NCBI GenBank assembly: GCA_902618015.1
Contig: CACMYX010000004.1
Span: 1-64,000 of the forward strand
Length of the DNA stretch: 64,000 nt
Reading direction: 5' to 3'
Source of the DNA: an uncultured Alphaproteobacteria bacterium
GTDB taxonomy: Bacteria; Pseudomonadota; Alphaproteobacteria; HIMB59; GCA-002718135
The translations under genes and the position numbers were made by a program. The notes under the pieces are model-generated. The model ran no database searches and was not told the origin of the DNA. It saw nothing but the letters and a program-made list of their open reading frames with translations. Every line of letters begins with the position of its first letter. Within the stretch, counting starts at the first letter, position 1. This document shows, piece by piece, positions 1 to 8,448 of this stretch.

Positions 1-2060
1 CAGTTAAAGATGCTGAGTCGTCTGCATCTGTATCATCATTTAACACATCATCCTCAGATCCTGTTTTAGTAACTGTAGCGTCTTCATTAACACTATCCGT
101 ATCATTCACTGCAGCAGGTGTATCATTTACACCAGTGATAGTTATTGTTAAGTTAGCTGTGGCTGAAGATGTGCCATCTGATGCGGTATATACAAAAACA
201 TCTGTTACAGTATCGCTCGCATCCAAATCGTCAGCTGCTGATTGATCAGCAGTATATGTATAAGAACCATCAGCACCAATTACTAAAGTTCCATAGGTTC
301 CAGTGACTGAGGTACCACTGCTATTGTAAGCACTTCCAGATGAAACTGTCGAGTCAGATCCACTGCTTGTTCTTATGTGAGTAACATTAAGAGAGGCTGA
401 AGCATCAGCATCTGTATCATTAATTAAAACATCACCTGTTACACCAGTTGTTCCATCAGTAACAGTAACTGTAGCATCTTCATTAACGGAATTTGTATTA
501 TTAACAGTTACAATATCATCATTTATACCAGTGACTGTTATTGTTATATTTGCAGTATCAGTACCACCATTACCATCTGAAACTGTATAAACAAAAACAT
601 CAGTAACTGTATCATTTAGATCCAATGCATCAGCTGCCGTTTGATCTGCTACATAAGTATAAGAACCATCAGCACCAATCGTTAATGTACCATAGGTACC
701 AGTAACTGAAGTTCCACTACTATTGTACGCACTTCCCGAAGAAACATTTGAATCAGATCCTCCACTCTTCTTAATTTTTGTAACTGTAAGAGTATCACTT
801 TCTGGATCAGTATCATTAATTAAAACATCACCTGTGACACCACTTGTTCCATTAGTAACTGTAACTGTTGCATCTTCGTTTACAGCATTTGTATTATCTG
901 TAGCAGAGGGAGCTTCATTATCTTGACCTTTAAGTGTAATTGTTAATGTTGCCGTATCTGTAGCATCATGTTCATCAGATAAAGTGTAGGTAAAAGTATC
1001 AGTTAAAGTCTCATTAGCATCAAAACCAGATATACTATCGTTAGCGGCATATGTATAAGATCCATCTGCCCCAATTGTAAGAGTACCGTACGCACCTGTT
1101 ACTGAAGTGCCACTACTATTATAAGAGCTTCCACTAGAAACAGAAGAGGATGAACCACCGCTAGGTTGTATTGCTGAAATTCTCAGTGTTGGAGAAGCAT
1201 CAGGATCGCTATCCTGGTGTGAACTAGAACTTGTATCTATAAGATCACCTGAATGTTCCTCATCAGCATCATAACTACCAGAAACATTTGCATTAGCTCC
1301 GTTTGTAACTGTTAGAGTTTCACCTTCATCAATTACTCCAACATCATTTTGTGCAGTTGGTGTATCGTTGATACCTGTAACTGTTATAACTAGATTTGCA
1401 GTATCAGTAGCTGTTCCATCAGAAAGTGTATAAACAAATGTATCTGTTACTGAATCACCTACATCTAATGCATCAGCAGCCGTTTGATCTGCAGTGTATG
1501 TATAAGAACCATCAGCACCAATTACTAAAGTTCCATAGGTTCCAGTTACAGATGTACCATTGCTATAAGTAGTGCTGGAAGAAACAGCTGAGTTAGACCC
1601 TCCACTTTTCTTAATTTGTGTTACAGTTAAAACTGCTGAATCATCTACATCAGTATCATCATTTAAGACGTCATTTTGTGATCCTGTTTTTGTTACTGTT
1701 GCATCCTCTGCTACAGTGTCTGTATCATCAACTCCAACAGGAGCCTCGTTAGTTCCTGTTACTGTTATTGTTAAAGTAGCTGTGGAAGTTGCAGTACCAT
1801 CTGAAATTGTATAAGTGAAAACATCATCTTCAGTATCACCTGCATCTAAATCATCAGCTGCTGATTGATTAGCTGAATAGGTATATGTACCGTCAGCTCC
1901 AATAGTTAATTGGCCATATGTTCCAGTAACTGTTGTGCCACTACTATTATAAGTACTACTTGAACTAACTGCAGAGTTGGAAGTGCTGCTATGTCTTATT
2001 TGAGTAACTGTGATTGTATCTCCATCGGAGTCACTATCATCATTTAAAACATCATCTGCA
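1..2060 (-). repeat. Tandem VCBS-type repeat array inside the giant surface protein
   Basis: Five units can be anchored by the codons for GADGSYTY or a variant. On the plus strand these begin near 261, 660, 1056, 1503 and 1884. The spacings are 399, 396, 447 and 381 bases, all multiples of three, or 127-149 residues. The anchor at 261, 660 and 1503 is identical at DNA level (TAAGAACCATCAGCACCAAT), and the 1056 and 1884 copies differ at a few bases. Stretches on both sides are also near-identical between units 261, 660 and 1503. The array continues past the left edge. Near-identical DNA copies suggest recent duplication or gene conversion and a potential for copy-number change. Confidence 0.88.
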
Positions 2061-3481
2061 CCATCGCCTGATCCTGTTTTATTAACAGTTGCACCTGCAT
2101 TAACAGCATCAGTATCATTAACAGCTGTTGGTGCTGTATTACTAGCTTGTGTAAAGACTCTGATTGTATCACCGTGTTTTGCATTGTTATTAAAACCTAC
2201 ATACAAAGTGTTGGAATCTGTATCAACACCAAACCAATCGTTTTTATATTTTTGACTTCCATCCATAGGCTTGGAGTTGATGGTGATATTCGTTCCCCAA
2301 TTTGTTTTGAGTTTTTCCGTACTAAATGCATTTTGACTACTACTACCATGCTCTGAAATAGTTTGATAGGTTGCTCCACTTTTATCAACGCCCGAGTATG
2401 CAATAATATTTTCCATGTTGAACCAAATACCTTTGATCTCTCCATCAAACGTAATTGATCTAACAGTTGTTCTACCTGAACTCTCAGATGCATAGATTAA
2501 ATATGAGTTTATGGGAGCAGAAGAAGAAGCAGTAAATGATGTTCTGTTTTGACTTATATCAGGTCCAGCAGTATCCACACCGCTATTGCTTTCTTCAAAA
2601 CCATTACCAGTAATACTTTGATTATAAGATGTAAGAGTACCAGAAGTTATTTCTCTTTCATAAGCAATGACATAAGGTTGATTTCCATCAGAGTGAGCAC
2701 TTGCAGACGAAGCAGTATTTGCTGCCGATTGTCCAGCTCGTAAATTAGTTCCTGACTCGACAACAAAACCACTACTCGATGTTACACCAGTTAATGTAAC
2801 TAAAGAAGAATTATAATGATCTACCTCTAAACTTTTTGCTTCAATAATTCCTTTTTCTACTTCTAATAACCAATCGCCATCTTTACCAGTTATATCATCC
2901 GAGGCAGCGATATCAGCCTCCGTGATATTGCCAATTTGTTGAACAAATAATTTTCCCTGTTCCCCTTTTGCTAAATTACAACCATAAAAAAGTATATCAC
3001 CGTCTTTTGTTAAACTTTCGCCGATTGATACTAGATTACTTTTGAAAGAATTTATTGTTTCAGCATTTAATACTGAGTTACCTAATACGACTTGTCCTAC
3101 ATTTGCGTGACCAACAATATGTATTGCGTCAACATCTGTCTGATTACGTAATACATCTTGTAATTTTTCAAACCCGTTTTCTTGAGTGTCTATTAAATAA
3201 ATTGATTTTGAACTATCAATAGAGCTTACTATACTTTGATAGTCATCAACACCTTTATCAATAAAAACAATTTCTTTTTTTGTATCTTTATTTTTTAATA
3301 ATATTTCAACACTATCATTTTGATTAATATCATTTTGAATTTGTGATGTATTTTGATTTTCAATTTGGTCAAGAGCTTCTGCACCAGTGAAAACTGCTGC
3401 TCCATCAAACATAATTCTAGGCTCAAGTGCTTGAAACTTTAAAACTGAGTTTACCAATTGTTTTGGTGTTTTTTGGTGCAT
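1..3481 (-). CDS. Giant DUF4347/VCBS-repeat surface protein, N-terminal part (runs off left edge)
   Basis: The minus strand reads from an ATG at 3481 to base 1 with no stop, giving about 1160 residues of an unfinished protein. Residues 19-29 carry the LEPRIMFDGAA motif typical of the N-terminus of large RTX/VCBS proteins. Residues about 70-215 form a DUF4347 domain, with IDKGVDDYQ, AIHIVGH (His121, His125), ILFYGC (Cys168) and IAASDDITG. A region of about 230 residues of unknown fold follows. From about residue 465 there are at least five VCBS-type repeats with the core GADGSYTY, then VFVYTxSDGT, then ITVTGxND. Such proteins are usually secreted by type I systems through a C-terminal signal, which lies outside the window. 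There is no Sec signal peptide. The neighbouring divergent TolC-like gene supports this route. Adhesin or biofilm function is inferred from the family. Confidence 0.9.
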   Translation of the reverse strand, partial: MHQKTPKQLVNSVLKFQALEPRIMFDGAAVFTGAEALDQIENQNTSQIQNDINQNDSVEILLKNKDTKKEIVFIDKGVDDYQSIVSSIDSSKSIYLIDTQENGFEKLQDVLRNQTDVDAIHIVGHANVGQVVLGNSVLNAETINSFKSNLVSIGESLTKDGDILFYGCNLAKGEQGKLFVQQIGNITEADIAASDDITGKDGDWLLEVEKGIIEAKSLEVDHYNSSLVTLTGVTSSSGFVVESGTNLRAGQSAANTASSASAHSDGNQPYVIAYEREITSGTLTSYNQSITGNGFEESNSGVDTAGPDISQNRTSFTASSSAPINSYLIYASESSGRTTVRSITFDGEIKGIWFNMENIIAYSGVDKSGATYQTISEHGSSSQNAFSTEKLKTNWGTNITINSKPMDGSQKYKNDWFGVDTDSNTLYVGFNNNAKHGDTIRVFTQASNTAPTAVNDTDAVNAGATVNKTGSGDGADDVLNDDSDSDGDTITVTQIRHSSTSNSAVSSSSTYNSSGTTVTGTYGQLTIGADGTYTYSANQSAADDLDAGDTEDDVFTYTISDGTATSTATLTITVTGTNEAPVGVDDTDTVAEDATVTKTGSQNDVLNDDTDVDDSAVLTVTQIKKSGGSNSAVSSSTTYSNGTSVTGTYGTLVIGADGSYTYTADQTAADALDVGDSVTDTFVYTLSDGTATDTANLVITVTGINDTPTAQNDVGVIDEGETLTVTNGANANVSGSYDADEEHSGDLIDTSSSSHQDSDPDASPTLRISAIQPSGGSSSSVSSGSSYNSSGTSVTGAYGTLTIGADGSYTYAANDSISGFDANETLTDTFTYTLSDEHDATDTATLTITLKGQDNEAPSATDNTNAVNEDATVTVTNGTSGVTGDVLINDTDPESDTLTVTKIKKSGGSDSNVSSGSAYNSSGTSVTGTYGTLTIGADGSYTYVADQTAADALDLNDTVTDVFVYTVSDGNGGTDTANITITVTGINDDIVTVNNTNSVNEDATVTVTDGTTGVTGDVLINDTDADASASLNVTHIRTSSGSDSTVSSGSAYNSSGTSVTGTYGTLVIGADGSYTYTADQSAADDLDASDTVTDVFVYTASDGTSSATANLTITITGVNDTPAAVNDTDSVNEDATVTKTGSEDDVLNDDTDADDSASLT

Positions 3482-3526
3482 TTTCGAAGCAATAAAACAA
3501 AATTAACATAAATGAAACATAGTAAT

Positions 3527-3541
3527 GACCCATTTTGGGTC
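3527..3541. other. Short palindrome in the adhesin/TolC divergent region
   Basis: GACCCA and TGGGTC form a perfect six-base inverted repeat around TTT. It lies between the adhesin start at 3481 and the preferred TolC start at 3596. It could be a transcription-factor half-site pair or a small 5'-leader hairpin. Its role is not known. Confidence 0.3.
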
Positions 3542-3595
3542 TTAAAGTTCTATCCAATGATTCATTTTGTGATATTGCACTCTCTCGATAAAATT

Positions 3596-5494
3596 ATGAC
3601 GGTTTTTATAGATAAATTTAAACAATATATATTTGATTTAAGCTTCGTTTTTAAGTTATTTATTGCTGTCCCTTTATTCCTGTTCCTTTCAAGTTGTGGA
3701 AGTAGAACACCTACTGGTTTAGATCAAGAAACTATAAAATCTCAATCCAAAAAAGATTATGATGAATTAAGAGCTGGAACAGAAAATATTGTTAAAGAAA
3801 TAGATTTATACCAAGCAATTGCAATTGGTATTAAACATAATCGAAATCTTCGTATTCAAATGATGGAGTCTGCGCTTAGTCAAGGACAGATTGATGTAGT
3901 TAAGTTTGATATGCTACCTCAATTTGCAGCAAGTGCAGGATATAAACACTTAAGTCAATTTCCAGGTTCAACGAGTTTAGCTATAAGTAATAAAGAAACT
4001 GGTCCTGCAGAACTAGGTGATGATCCTTCGTATACTGTCTCATCAGAAAGAAATCAAAGAACAGGAGAATATGGATTTACTTGGAACGCTCTTGATTTTG
4101 GCTTATCCTATGTTCGAGCAGGTCAACAAGCAGATCGTTATTTAATTTCAAAAGAATTAGAAAGAAAAGCTATTCAGAATTTAACAAGAGAAATCATATA
4201 TGCATATTGGAAAACAATTTCTGCCGATTATCTTTTAGATCAAATTAACCCTTTAATGGATAAAGTAAATGCTGCTCTGGAAGATATGGAGTATATTGAA
4301 ACTCTTCTATTATCTTCTCCAATGGATGCTTTACTCTATCAAAAAGAATTACTTGATGTAGCTCAAATACTTGATACCCAACAACGTGCTCTAATGGATG
4401 CTAGAGTAGAATTAGCAGGATTAATGGGATTACTTCCTGATGAAAAATATGTTTTAGTTCATACAACTCAACCTCTCACTGAACTTCGAATGGATCTTAA
4501 AAGACAAGAAGAGACAGCATTATTTTCTAGACCAGAATTATTAGAAGTAGCATATCAAGAACGTGTTAATGCAAAAGAGGCAAGAGCTCGTATGTTATCT
4601 CTTTTTCCTTCTTTAAGATTTGATGCAAATTGGACGTATGACTCGAATAAATATTTATACAATAAAGGTAATTTTGAATATGGAGCTTTACTAGGTGTAA
4701 ATCTTTTAAATGTTTTCCAATCAGTGAACAACAGTGAAATTAATGAACTAAATGAGAAAATTATTAAAGAGCAACGTTTAGCATTGTCGATGACAATTTT
4801 ATCTCAAGTTCATATTGCAAATATTAATTATGCTCAAACTCTAAGAGAATATAGTAATGCAAGACAGTACTTAGAAGTATCACAACGAATAAATGATCTA
4901 ATTTCAAACGCACAAAAAATATCACGGTTTGGAGAACTTGAAATAATTCGTGAGGAAGCAAGTTTACTTGTTGCAAAATTAAGAAATGACATAGCTTTTG
5001 CCGAAATGCAATATAGCTTAGGTTCTTTATACTCATCTGTTGGTATGAACTTTGTGCCAAAAAACGCACTTGAAATGAATGAAAAAGATTTGGCAAAAGA
5101 AATTGAAAGTAATCTTAATCGATGGACCAAAAAATATACAGCTTTAGTCGTGGAACCACTAAACGAACAAAAACCAACTCTAAAACAATTAAAATCAAAC
5201 GATAATTTAGTTGCGTATTCTTCTCTTAGTGGAGGTGGTTTTATATTTAAATTCAGTAATGAAACATTTTATTTAGAAGGTAAGGGTAGAACTCGTTATC
5301 ATGCTGAACTTGCAGATGGAAATCCACTTCCATCTTGGTTAGCGCTTCTTCCTTCTACAAATAGTTTTGTGGGAATACCTATTGAGTCATTTGGTTCTCT
5401 TGATATTCGTTTAACTGCTAGTAATGATGTAGTTAGTGTTGATGATGTCTTTACGCTTACTTGGGATTTAACAAAAGAGGATTTATCTCTTTAA
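3596..5494 (+). CDS. TolC-family outer membrane lipoprotein with C-terminal cadherin-like domain
   Basis: The product is an outer membrane efflux/secretion channel of the TolC type. The preferred start at 3596 gives a signal peptide ending in the lipobox LSSC, with the lipid-carrying Cys at residue 34. An in-frame ATG at 3512 would add 28 residues in front of it and is less likely. The body has the long amphipathic helices and duplicated layout of the outer membrane efflux family (for example DLYQAIAIGIKHNRNLRIQ near the start, and FGELEIIREEASLL later). After the usual end, about 90 extra residues (motifs LPSWLALLPS, FVGIP and ASNDVVSVDDVFTLTW) resemble the CADG/He_PIG cadherin-like fold. 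The gene diverges from the giant repeat protein and is probably its export channel. The matching ABC and adaptor genes are not in the window. Confidence 0.85.
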   Translation: MTVFIDKFKQYIFDLSFVFKLFIAVPLFLFLSSCGSRTPTGLDQETIKSQSKKDYDELRAGTENIVKEIDLYQAIAIGIKHNRNLRIQMMESALSQGQIDVVKFDMLPQFAASAGYKHLSQFPGSTSLAISNKETGPAELGDDPSYTVSSERNQRTGEYGFTWNALDFGLSYVRAGQQADRYLISKELERKAIQNLTREIIYAYWKTISADYLLDQINPLMDKVNAALEDMEYIETLLLSSPMDALLYQKELLDVAQILDTQQRALMDARVELAGLMGLLPDEKYVLVHTTQPLTELRMDLKRQEETALFSRPELLEVAYQERVNAKEARARMLSLFPSLRFDANWTYDSNKYLYNKGNFEYGALLGVNLLNVFQSVNNSEINELNEKIIKEQRLALSMTILSQVHIANINYAQTLREYSNARQYLEVSQRINDLISNAQKISRFGELEIIREEASLLVAKLRNDIAFAEMQYSLGSLYSSVGMNFVPKNALEMNEKDLAKEIESNLNRWTKKYTALVVEPLNEQKPTLKQLKSNDNLVAYSSLSGGGFIFKFSNETFYLEGKGRTRYHAELADGNPLPSWLALLPSTNSFVGIPIESFGSLDIRLTASNDVVSVDDVFTLTWDLTKEDLSL

Positions 5495-5504
5495 TTTGTA
5501 ATAT

Positions 5505-6530
5505 TTACAAGGAATTTTTAATCTTAGATGTTATATCACTATGAACCCAATCTTCCCATTCAGAATAATTTTTTAAATAGTACTTTGCAGTTTCTTCTAA
5601 ATTGCGATCTGAAATATCAACGTAATATGCCAAAAGATTATTAACAACTGAAGTTGTAATTGTATAAGCATTCACAAAAGATATAATTTCTGGATTGATA
5701 TTATTATAAAATTTACCTGTAGCTATCTTTGTTAGAGCCATATCTTTATACTCATTTGCACAAGATGACTCATAAGCATTATTGCCATAAATTTTTATTT
5801 TGTCTACAACGACCATCATACCATCCCAGCATGCTTTGTCATATGACGGTTCAGATAAGCGAACCATATCTATTTCAGGTTTACCCATCAAGCTAGTTGG
5901 AGTGTAATAGTATGTTATTATGGGTTTACTATTTAAAAAAGCATCTATAATTATTTTGTCTAATCCTGAAGCAGTACCTGGATCATACAAATTATAAAGA
6001 TCACCTAGACCATACTCCATAATTTTTACATAGTTAATCGTGTAACAAGTCCAACCATAAAGACAGCTAATAATTCTTCCTTTAGAAGGATCTTCAGGAT
6101 CTTTAAACAATTCCCAAATTTTTGATTTTTTAAGATCTTCAACACTTGTGATACCATAAGTTTCAGAAGTAGCTCTATCTATAAAGAAAGCTTGTTCTGA
6201 TGCTGGTGTATTGATGCCTAGATCAACCAAATTACCAGAAGATAATTCAGGATTAATTAAGGCAACATTATTATCAGTCCAGTGTTCAAAAATAATATCA
6301 ATCTTATTATCGATTAATGATACTAAAATTGGATTGGTTCTGCCCTTAGTAATTTCAACATCACAATCATATCCATTTTTTAGAATATAAGAAGCTATAG
6401 TTGAATGTATGTTAGCACTATCCCAGTCAAATGATCCAATTTTAACTGAACAAGCACTCACAGAAAAAGGGTGTAAGCAGAATAAAGATGCCAATGATAA
6501 GACTAGAAATAATTTTTTAATAAAATTCAT
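5505..6530 (-). CDS. OpuAC/ProX-type quaternary-amine ABC substrate-binding protein
   Basis: This 341-residue periplasmic protein starts with a clear signal peptide (hydrophobic stretch ending near FSVSAC). It then shows the OpuAC family pattern KIGSFDWDSANIHSTIASYIL, and INDKIDII-like and FEHWTDNN elements. The family binds glycine betaine, choline, carnitine or similar compounds, with the ligand held in an aromatic cage. Several Trp and Tyr residues (EHWTDN, LYGWTCYT, ITYYYTP) could supply this cage. No permease or ATPase gene lies next to it, so it must work with a transporter encoded elsewhere or be a stand-alone binding protein. It converges on the TolC-like gene with about ten bases between stops. 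The exact ligand cannot be read from sequence. Confidence 0.85.
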   Translation of the reverse strand: MNFIKKLFLVLSLASLFCLHPFSVSACSVKIGSFDWDSANIHSTIASYILKNGYDCDVEITKGRTNPILVSLIDNKIDIIFEHWTDNNVALINPELSSGNLVDLGINTPASEQAFFIDRATSETYGITSVEDLKKSKIWELFKDPEDPSKGRIISCLYGWTCYTINYVKIMEYGLGDLYNLYDPGTASGLDKIIIDAFLNSKPIITYYYTPTSLMGKPEIDMVRLSEPSYDKACWDGMMVVVDKIKIYGNNAYESSCANEYKDMALTKIATGKFYNNINPEIISFVNAYTITTSVVNNLLAYYVDISDRNLEETAKYYLKNYSEWEDWVHSDITSKIKNSL

Positions 6531-6627
6531 AATTTCGCATCTAATTAGGTTAAATTTATATCTTTCATTTAAAAATTTTTAAAGATTTTTTTAAAATTGT
6601 ATCAAACAGATAACTTTTTTAGGGTAG

Positions 6628-6703
6628 TGGTGCCCAGGGGCGGAATCGAACCACCGACACAGGGATTTTCAGTCCCTTGCTCTACCAACTGAGCTACCTG
6701 GGC
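6628..6703 (-). tRNA. tRNA-Phe (GAA)
   Basis: The minus strand folds as a full cloverleaf of 76 nt. It has a seven-pair acceptor stem GCCCAGG/CCTGGGC, the D arm GCTC...GAGC, an anticodon stem AGGGA/TCCCT with loop CTGAAAA (anticodon GAA), a T arm with TTCGATT loop, discriminator A and an encoded CCA. It lies directly upstream of the binding-protein gene and downstream of yacG, an order common in alphaproteobacteria. Confidence 0.97.
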
Positions 6704-6755
6704 ACAAAACATCAGATAAAGTATTTATAATTAAATTCAATTAAAAATAGGATAA

Positions 6756-6935
6756 TTAATCAGATTTTATTTCTAATCCATGTTCATCTGTAAGCCATTT
6801 CATTAAATCAAGATTGGCACATTTTTTTGAACAAAAAGGTATGAAAGGTTCTTTAGAAACCTTTTTACAAGTTGGGCATTTAGATTTTTTTTTTAAAGAA
6901 ATGATATTACTTTTTTTAGATTTTTTTATTTCCAT
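6756..6935 (-). CDS. yacG: YacG-type zinc-binding DNA gyrase inhibitor (59 aa)
   Basis: This small gene encodes 59 residues with the motif CPTC-x(13)-FCSKKC followed by DLMKWLTDE. This is the four-cysteine zinc finger (Cys20, Cys23, Cys35, Cys39) and the D-L-x-x-W-L tail of the YacG family. E. coli YacG binds GyrB and inhibits gyrase. The N-terminus is rich in lysine. The ATG at 6935 lies inside the end of infA, so the two genes overlap by ten bases and translation is probably coupled. The order infA, yacG, tRNA-Phe is a known alphaproteobacterial arrangement, here without the usual maf gene between. Confidence 0.88.
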   Translation of the reverse strand: MEIKKSKKSNIISLKKKSKCPTCKKVSKEPFIPFCSKKCANLDLMKWLTDEHGLEIKSD

Positions 6936-7144
6936 CTAAAAGTAATTCTGCCTTTAGTTAAATCATATGGAGTCATTTCTACTGTAACTTTATCACCAGC
7001 TAATACTCTGATTCTATTTTTTCTCATTTTACCAGATGAATGAGCTAGAATTTCATGATCGTTTTCTAATTTTACTTTAAACATTGCGTTTGGGAGAAGT
7101 TCTAAGACAACTCCTTGAAACTCAATCGATCCTTCTTTTGGCAT
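6926..7144 (-). CDS. infA: Translation initiation factor IF-1
   Basis: The 72-residue protein has the standard IF-1 length and S1/OB-fold sequence, including [22 protein letters not shown], the [19 protein letters not shown] core and the [11 protein letters not shown] end. IF-1 binds the ribosomal A site during initiation in the cytoplasm. It lies 23 bases after hisD and runs into yacG with a ten-base overlap, suggesting one transcript from murA or hisG onwards. Confidence 0.97.
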   Translation of the reverse strand: MPKEGSIEFQGVVLELLPNAMFKVKLENDHEILAHSSGKMRKNRIRVLAGDKVTVEMTPYDLTKGRITFRWK

Positions 7145-7167
7145 ATTTTAATTGCTTATAGTAAAAA

Positions 7168-8448
7168 TTATTTCTTTTGTCTAATTTTAACTGACAATTT
7201 ATGTCCATCTAAACCTTCAAGTCCAGACATTTTTTGAGTATCTTCTGAAAGAGCATTAAAAGATTTTTGATTCATCTCAACAACAGAATTTCTTTTCATA
7301 AAATCTAAAACACCTAAACCTGATGAAAATTTTGCAGCTCCTGAAGTCGGCAATACATGATTAGTTCCTATAATATAATCTCCAAAAGCTTCGGCAGAAT
7401 ACTCACCTAAAAAAATTCCACCGGCATTATTGATCTTTGATAATAATTTTTTATAATTAGATACGTGTAAATGTAGATGTTCTGGTGCAATAAAATTTAT
7501 TATTTCTGTAGCAAATTCTATATTGTCAACTAAAACAATTAAACCGTTATTTTTTAAACTTTTCTCAATAATTTTCTTTTTTGGAAGATTTTTTTTAATT
7601 TTTGTAATTGATTTTATAACTTTTGAAGCAAAATTTTTATTATCAGTAATTAAAATTGACTGTGCGTTTTCATCATGTTCTGCTTGAGCAATTAAATCAG
7701 ATGCAACCCAATTTGGATTATTATTTTTGTTTGCAACAACAATTATTTCAGAAGGTCCAGCTAATAAATCTATACCTACTTTTCCATATAATTGTTTTTT
7801 TGCTTCTGCTACATAAGCGTTACCAGGTCCAAAAATTTTATTAACCGGTTTTATTGTTTCAGTGCCAAATGTTAGAGCACTAATAGCTTGAGCCCCTCCT
7901 ACAAAATATGTTTCTTTAATTCCTAATTCTTTTAATAATTTTATGAAATAAGGATTAATTGATTTAGTAGGTGGCGTTATACAAACAATTCTTTTTACTC
8001 CAGCTATGATTGCAGGTACTGCATTCATAATTAAAGATGAGGGATAAAAAGCTTTTCCTCCAGGTACATATAAACCAACTGAATCAATTGGTTTCCATAC
8101 AGACTTTAGTGTTGCGCCGTTATGATTAAAAACAATATTTTTAGGTAATTGTTTTTTATGAAAAGATGAAATATTTTTAATGGCTTTTTTAAAGCTATTA
8201 AAAATTTGTGGTTTAATTTTTGATTTTGATTCAATTTTAGAAATGTTTAGAATAAGTTTGCTTTTATTAATTTTTACTTTATCAAATTTTGCTGAGTATT
8301 TAATTAATGATTTATCTCCATTTTGTTTCACATCATAAATAATCTTTTTTACATCTTCTTGAATTGATTTACTTGATAATGAATTTCTTTTTTCAATCTT
8401 TGTTTGAAAATGATTATAAAAATATTTATTAAATTTTATTATTTTCAT
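7168..8448 (-). CDS. hisD: Histidinol dehydrogenase
   Basis: HisD catalyses the last two steps of histidine synthesis, oxidising L-histidinol to histidine with two NAD. The 426-residue length fits the family. Recognisable family blocks are GLYVPGGKAFYPSSLIMNAV, GGAQAISALTFGTETI, VDLLAGPSEIIVVA-like (GIDLLAGPSEIIVVAN), DLIAQAEHDENAQSILIT, EHLHLHV and GDYIIGTNHVLPT. The zinc- and substrate-binding Gln and His of AQAEHD are present. The start codon overlaps the stop of hisG by four bases (ATGA), which indicates coupling. Confidence 0.97.
   Translation of the reverse strand: MKIIKFNKYFYNHFQTKIEKRNSLSSKSIQEDVKKIIYDVKQNGDKSLIKYSAKFDKVKINKSKLILNISKIESKSKIKPQIFNSFKKAIKNISSFHKKQLPKNIVFNHNGATLKSVWKPIDSVGLYVPGGKAFYPSSLIMNAVPAIIAGVKRIVCITPPTKSINPYFIKLLKELGIKETYFVGGAQAISALTFGTETIKPVNKIFGPGNAYVAEAKKQLYGKVGIDLLAGPSEIIVVANKNNNPNWVASDLIAQAEHDENAQSILITDNKNFASKVIKSITKIKKNLPKKKIIEKSLKNNGLIVLVDNIEFATEIINFIAPEHLHLHVSNYKKLLSKINNAGGIFLGEYSAEAFGDYIIGTNHVLPTSGAAKFSSGLGVLDFMKRNSVVEMNQKSFNALSEDTQKMSGLEGLDGHKLSVKIRQKK

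Noticed and set aside
1-2060. Regular repeats resembling a CRISPR array
   Set aside because: The units are about 400 bases apart, vary in length by whole codons and lie inside one open reading frame, so they are protein repeats and not a CRISPR array.
2197-2493. A 98-codon minus-strand frame inside the giant gene
   Set aside because: It is in a different frame from the DUF4347/VCBS protein, which is open throughout this stretch, and it resembles no family.
723-2743. Several short plus-strand reading frames rich in Ser, Val and Thr
   Set aside because: They lie opposite the giant repeat protein and repeat with its period. The composition is the antisense of VCBS codons, and no ribosome binding sites precede them.
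3512-3595. Upstream start for the TolC-like gene
   Set aside because: It would place 28 residues without signal features before the lipoprotein signal peptide and include a palindrome. The ATG at 3596 gives a clean lipobox.
4824-5130. Minus-strand frames of about 90-98 codons inside the TolC-like gene
   Set aside because: They are antisense shadows of a well-supported coding gene.
5496-5510. Six-pair stem TTGTAA/TTACAA between the convergent TolC and binding-protein genes
   Set aside because: It is too weak and reaches into the coding end of the binding-protein gene, so it is not convincing as a terminator.
6568-6583. Palindrome TTTAAAAATTTTTAAA after tRNA-Phe
   Set aside because: It is pure AT in AT-rich DNA and can be expected by chance.
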